Below are positions 60,205 through 64,000 of a stretch of DNA of 64,000 nucleotides, in pieces. The notes under the pieces are model-generated. The model worked only from the letters and a program-made list of their open reading frames with translations, did not search any database and had not been told where the DNA came from. Both the position numbers and the translations under genes were made by a program. The first letter of the stretch is position 1. Each line of letters opens with the position of its first letter. The DNA comes from Pseudoxanthomonas sp. JBR18 (GTDB lineage: Bacteria > Pseudomonadota > Gammaproteobacteria > Xanthomonadales > Xanthomonadaceae): assembly GCF_028198165.1 (NCBI RefSeq), contig NZ_CP116339.1, positions 2,177,001 to 2,241,000 of the forward strand, written 5' to 3'.

Positions 60205-60567
60205 TCATGAAATCTTCTGCGACTGGCTCGATCGCTTGGCCGCCAGGACTGCTTCGCGGTTCTCATCGGCCCAGCCCAGGAGCGCGCGCAGGTGGGGCTC
60301 CAAGGACCGTCCCAGTGCCGAGATCTCATAGACCACGGCCACTGGTGCGGTGCTGACGAGGGTGCGCGTGATGAAGCCGCTGGCTTCCAGGCGTCGCAGG
60401 CATTGGGTCAGCGCTTTTTGCGTCGCCTTGGGAATGGCGCGCCTGAGTGCATTAAAGCGCAGTGGACCACTGCACAGACATGCCAGGACAGGCAGCGACC
60501 ACTTGGTGGTGATTTCTTCGAGCACCAAGCGATTGACTTCAAGTGCGTCGTCACCGGGATGCGCCAT
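60205..60567 (-). CDS. HxlR-family regulator
   Basis: A 120-residue winged-helix regulator from ATG 60567, with GGAG seven bases upstream. The typical block TKWSLPVLACLCSGPLRFNA, LRRAIPKATQKALTQCLRRL, EASGFITRT is present. The frame continues upstream to 60909 but would run across the divergent gene. It is paired with an NmrA-like gene, a very common arrangement, and probably senses electrophiles or the redox state. Confidence 0.92.
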   Translation of the reverse strand: MAHPGDDALEVNRLVLEEITTKWSLPVLACLCSGPLRFNALRRAIPKATQKALTQCLRRLEASGFITRTLVSTAPVAVVYEISALGRSLEPHLRALLGWADENREAVLAAKRSSQSQKIS

Positions 60568-60580
60568 AGGGATACTCCGC

Positions 60581-60633
60581 GCTACCTGGTAGCCCCAAGG
60601 TGCGCAATTGCTTGTAGGTAGTATCTGTATACC
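60581..60633. promoter_or_regulatory. Candidate HxlR operators
   Basis: GCTACC-T-GGTAGC (60581-60593) is a perfect 13-base palindrome. A second half-related site, GGTA-N9-TACC, is at 60617-60633. Both lie in the divergent HxlR/NmrA intergenic region. Confidence 0.45.
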
Positions 60634-60664
60634 ATGAGGCGCCTCATCTCCCACGAGGTCCACC

Positions 60665-61627
60665 ATGACGGCACTTCCCTTCAATGCAACTTCCGCCACG
60701 CCACTCGATCCTTCGGGCCGTACCGTTCTGGTGTTCGGTGCCACGGGGCAACAGGGCGGGGCGGTGGCCAACGCGTTACTGAGATCGGGGTGGGGCGTGC
60801 GTGCGCTCGTCCGTGATCCGAACAGCGACCGCTCCAGGGCGCTGTCCGGTGCTGGGGTGGAACTCCGCTCGGGCGACCTGTCCGATGCGGCTTCGATCCG
60901 CCGGGCCATGGCGGGCGTCCATGGCGTCTTCAGCGTGCAGCCCAGCTCTGGCCAGGGCGCGGTCTATGGCGTCACCGATGAGCAGGAAGTCCGATATGGC
61001 TGCACGATCGCCGACCTGGCCGTGGAGCTTGGCGTGCAGCACCTGGTCTACAGCTCGGTCAATGCTGCCGGCGACACCCCGACGGGGATGGGGCACTTCG
61101 ACTCCAAATCCGCAATCGAAGGCCACATCCGCGCGCTTGCGCTGACCAGCACCATCGTGCGGCCAGCAGGCTTCATGGAGTTGCTGATGCTGCCAGGCAT
61201 GGGGCTCGAACAGGGCTCCTACACTTCGTTCCTCAGGCCGGATCAGACGGGCCAGGTCATCGCGGTACAGGACATCGGCAAGATCACCGCCCAGATCTTC
61301 TCCAAGCCGGAGCGTTACGCGGGGTGCACTTTCGAGATCGCAGGCGACGCCATCACCGGGCAAGGGTTACAGGACAGCCTCAGCCGCGCCGTGGGATATC
61401 CGATCGCCTATCAGCGGTTTCCTGAGGCCTTGCTCAAGGAAAATCGCTTCCTGGGACGGCTCGCCGAGCTCTTCGACGACGGACGGCTTGCGGGCAACGC
61501 CAACATCGCAGCGCTGGTTGAAGAATTCGGACCGCTTCTGAGCTTCGATGCGTGGCTTGAAGGACCTGGAAAACAGCTGCTGCAAATCGCCTTGAACACA
61601 AAGGATGCGCCACTCGCGCTGCGCTGA
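60665..61627 (+). CDS. NmrA-like NAD(P)-binding protein
   Basis: A 320-residue atypical SDR. N-terminal cofactor motif VLVFGATGQQGGAVANALL, then LVRDPNSDRSRALSGAGVEL; the Tyr/Lys catalytic pair of classical SDRs is not evident. Related proteins are NAD(P)H sensors or quinone reductases (NmrA/QOR2 type). It is divergent from and likely controlled by the HxlR regulator. Confidence 0.92.
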   Translation: MTALPFNATSATPLDPSGRTVLVFGATGQQGGAVANALLRSGWGVRALVRDPNSDRSRALSGAGVELRSGDLSDAASIRRAMAGVHGVFSVQPSSGQGAVYGVTDEQEVRYGCTIADLAVELGVQHLVYSSVNAAGDTPTGMGHFDSKSAIEGHIRALALTSTIVRPAGFMELLMLPGMGLEQGSYTSFLRPDQTGQVIAVQDIGKITAQIFSKPERYAGCTFEIAGDAITGQGLQDSLSRAVGYPIAYQRFPEALLKENRFLGRLAELFDDGRLAGNANIAALVEEFGPLLSFDAWLEGPGKQLLQIALNTKDAPLALR

Positions 61628-62042
61628 CACCGAGATTGAGCTCGCCTATGCGGCTCTCCACGGAGGATCCCGTCGGGCGTCCGACGGGAAATGTGTGCGC
61701 AGGCGCACTTGGCGGCGCACCTCCTCCCAGCGGAGCGAAGGATGATGGTTACCGGGGCGATGGAGAGGGGGCTTCCGCTTTTCTGGGGAAAACTTCTGCA
61801 GGAAGGTGGAAGCGGGCCGGGCTCCGTCGCCCTTGTGTATCGACCCAAACGGGATGAAGAACACCCTGCGGGTCGTCGCACCATGCGTGGCGGAGCCAGT
61901 ACATGCCTTCGGTCAGGTCGCGCGGTCCGGCCCGGCCAAAATTGGAATCCAGCAGGCTGCTTCTTTCTACGGCATTAACAGACTTGCGCTCTATCGCGCT
62001 TGTTCCGGGAATCCGTCAGTCCACCGGTGCGTGCGGCGATCG
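61628..62042. other. Non-coding stretch
   Basis: About 415 bases between convergent genes. I see no supported reading frame, no obvious terminator and no match to repeats elsewhere in the window, apart from a short inverted repeat GGATCCCGTCGGGCGTCCGA near 61665 without a U-tract. Confidence 0.35.
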
Positions 62043-63821
62043 TCACGATGCGAGCGAGGTGATGGCCGGCATCGCGTCGTGTGGCAGCGGCCCTCGCATC
62101 AACTGGTCCGCATCGAGGGGCACGGAAAAGTAATAGCCCTGGATCTCGTCGCAGCCGCACGTGGCCAGTAGCTCGGCTTCCGCCAGCTGCTCGACGCCCT
62201 CGGCGACCACGCGCCAGTTCAGCTGGTGACACAGCGAGATGATGGTCCTCACCACGCCCCGGCGGATGGTCGATCGCTCGAATCCGGAGATCAGGCTCCG
62301 ATCCAGCTTGATCGTGTCGATCGGCAGGCTGTGCAGGTAAGCGAAATTGCTGTAGCCGGCGCCAAAGTCATCGATCGAGATCCTGACCCCCATCTCCCGC
62401 AGCGCCTCCATCTGCGCCGCCGCCGCTGGGAGGTTCTCCAGCCATAGTCCCTCGGTCACCTCGACCTCCAGGCGATCCGCGGCGATTCCACTGCGGCCAA
62501 GCGCCGCCAGGACACGCTCGGGCACGCGCCCGTCCTGGAAGTCGCTCGCGGAGAAATTGACAGAGATCGTGGCGTCGGCCAGGCGCGCTCCCCAGGCCCG
62601 GCACTGTTCCATTGCTGCTTGAAGCACCCAATCGGTGACGGCGGGCATCGCCGCGGTCCGCTCAAGGACAGGGATGAATTCGCCCGGAGAGAGCTGCCCC
62701 AGTTCGGGATGATTCCAGCGCAACAGCGCTTCCACGCCCGTCATCTCGCCCGACGGCAGCGCAAGCCGCGGCTGGTAGAGCAGATAGAGCTCGTTGTTGC
62801 GCATGGCCGAGCAGATGCCGCCGGCGATCTTGTACTCACGTTGCAGGCGCTCGTCACGCGACGCGGTATAGCGGACCCAGGGGCGTCGTGTCTCGACCGC
62901 CTCGTGCATGGCCACGATGGCGCGCCGCAGCGCATCTGGCGCGCCTTCAGCATGAAAGGTGGCCAGGCCTCCATGACACATCGGTTGCAGGACAAGTCCG
63001 TCAACGTGGACCGGCAGTGTGGCGACGTCGCGTACCGCTTCCAGCAGCGCCGCCGTCGCCTGCGCGTCCTGGTCGATCAGGAGGAACGCATAGCGCGTGA
63101 CACCGACATGGTAGAGCAGCGACTGATGGGGGAGCTGGGCGGCGATCCTGCTGCCGACCTGGCGGATGATCGATTCCACCGGACGCATGCCCAGCGTCTG
63201 CCCCAGGCGATGCGCGCTATGGATGTCGAAGATATCCGCCAGCGCCAGCTGGAACTCGCTCTCCGGGGCCGCGTCCACCTGGGCGCGCAGGTCGATGGAG
63301 AACTGCTGCCGATTGGGGTAGCCGCTGACCGCGTCGCGACGGCCCACCGAGCTCAACAGCGCAATCTGGTCGACCACCATCGCAGCGAAGGCTTCCAGCT
63401 GTTCATGCTGGACCCCGGTGAGCCTGCGGGGCTTGTAATCGATGAGGCACAGCGTCCCGATCGCGATGCCATGGCTGGTCACCAGGGGCGCGCCGGCATA
63501 GAACCGCAACCTGGGTTCCTCCACGACGAGCCGATTGCGGGAAAAGCGCGAATCCACCGTCAGGTCGCAGACCTCAAACACACCCCGTTGCTCGATCGCG
63601 TGCGCGCAGACCGACACGCTTCGCTCGGTTTGATTCACGCTGAACCCATGGCGGCCGAGGAAGTGCTGATCGTGTTCACCGACAATGGAAATCAGCACGG
63701 TAGGCACATCGAACAGCTGGCTGACCAGCTTGGTGATGCGGGTGAGCGAAGGGGCGTCTTCCAGACCCAGGACGTTCAGACTCCGGATCAGCGCCAGGCG
63801 TTCAGCTTCTTTGGTGGGCAT
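62043..63821 (-). CDS. GAF-GGDEF-EAL cyclic-di-GMP phosphodiesterase
   Basis: A 592-residue protein from ATG 63821, nine bases after AAGGA; a TTG-started frame to 63932 is less likely. The GAF domain is at about residues 1-165, with CAHAIEQ and FYAGAPLVTSHGIAIGTLCL. A GGDEF-like domain (165-330) has the signature replaced by GVTRYAF, so it is probably inactive. The EAL domain has all key residues: GVEALLRWNHPE, SVNFSASD, VEVTEGLW, IDDFGAGYSNF, IKLDRSLI, VVAEGVEQ and EIQGYYFS. It probably degrades c-di-GMP under control of the GAF domain. Confidence 0.92.
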   Translation of the reverse strand: MPTKEAERLALIRSLNVLGLEDAPSLTRITKLVSQLFDVPTVLISIVGEHDQHFLGRHGFSVNQTERSVSVCAHAIEQRGVFEVCDLTVDSRFSRNRLVVEEPRLRFYAGAPLVTSHGIAIGTLCLIDYKPRRLTGVQHEQLEAFAAMVVDQIALLSSVGRRDAVSGYPNRQQFSIDLRAQVDAAPESEFQLALADIFDIHSAHRLGQTLGMRPVESIIRQVGSRIAAQLPHQSLLYHVGVTRYAFLLIDQDAQATAALLEAVRDVATLPVHVDGLVLQPMCHGGLATFHAEGAPDALRRAIVAMHEAVETRRPWVRYTASRDERLQREYKIAGGICSAMRNNELYLLYQPRLALPSGEMTGVEALLRWNHPELGQLSPGEFIPVLERTAAMPAVTDWVLQAAMEQCRAWGARLADATISVNFSASDFQDGRVPERVLAALGRSGIAADRLEVEVTEGLWLENLPAAAAQMEALREMGVRISIDDFGAGYSNFAYLHSLPIDTIKLDRSLISGFERSTIRRGVVRTIISLCHQLNWRVVAEGVEQLAEAELLATCGCDEIQGYYFSVPLDADQLMRGPLPHDAMPAITSLAS

Positions 63822-64000
63822 GGCAGGCGTCCTTGGGCAACCGGTGCTTGGCAGCAATTTATGTGCCAGTCCTTCGGTGGTTTCCGCGTTCGTCTCCAAA
63901 CGCGTTCTTCCGTTATCGGAATCGTCCTGCAAGGCTTGAGTGGCCGTGCGCCTGTCGACCGGCGCTGGTTCAGCGAAGGCGAGAACACCACAGGGGCGTG

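Overview
The window is a high-GC chromosomal segment of a gammaproteobacterium. It is most consistent with the Xanthomonadaceae/Lysobacterales (a Xanthomonas, Stenotrophomonas or Pseudoxanthomonas relative). The reasons are a homodimeric-type aceE, a large TonB-dependent receptor, many decayed REP-associated tyrosine transposase (RAYT) pieces that end in an AACCTGACCCCG tail, and a lasso-peptide locus that resembles the xanthomonin type. Genus is an inference; there is no rRNA or tRNA in the window.

Layout. 1-1296 is the 3' end of aceE. 1300-12300 is an accessory island: a colicin E3-type ribonuclease toxin with a small partner and an ImmA/IrrE-type metallopeptidase; small membrane-protein cassettes separated by RAYT 3' fragments; and a restriction-modification operon (ribbon-helix-helix protein, Vsr, C5-cytosine methylase, MutL/MORC-like GHKL ATPase, Mrr-helicase fusion, unknown 178-aa protein). 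12300-21640 is a complete proteobacterial lasso-peptide system: two XRE regulators, TonB receptor and isopeptidase on the plus strand; precursor A, B (RRE plus leader protease) and C (cyclase) on the minus strand, with a GntR regulator upstream. The precursor predicts a core with a seven-residue ring (Gly1-Glu7). Two sets of three 15-bp direct repeats sit before the second XRE gene and before the receptor gene.

22000-30000 holds an unknown protein, a serine hydrolase, a TraB/GumN-family protein, an M61 peptidase with a sigma-54 promoter and twin palindromic upstream sites, more RAYT debris and a proline-rich lipoprotein. 30000-35100 holds a TetR/flavin monooxygenase pair and a large multi-PAS hybrid histidine kinase.

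35300-47400 is an aromatic-acid catabolic cluster: GntR regulator, fumarylacetoacetate-hydrolase-family enzyme, extradiol-type VOC dioxygenase, MhpA-like hydroxylase, MFS importer, CoA-transferase A/B, amidohydrolase-2 with a Tat-like signal, outer-membrane porin and a GntP permease. A plausible flow is uptake, decarboxylation or hydroxylation, meta-cleavage, acylpyruvate hydrolysis and CoA activation; the substrate cannot be read from the sequence.

47700-64000 is ordinary chromosomal content: SulP transporter, lysine-rich histone-like protein, LysR/SDR/MFS module, alpha/beta hydrolase, HipA/YjjJ-type kinase, aldo/keto reductase, MFS/LysR pair, HxlR/NmrA pair and a GAF-GGDEF-EAL protein. No CRISPR array, tRNA, rRNA, integrase or intact insertion sequence was seen.
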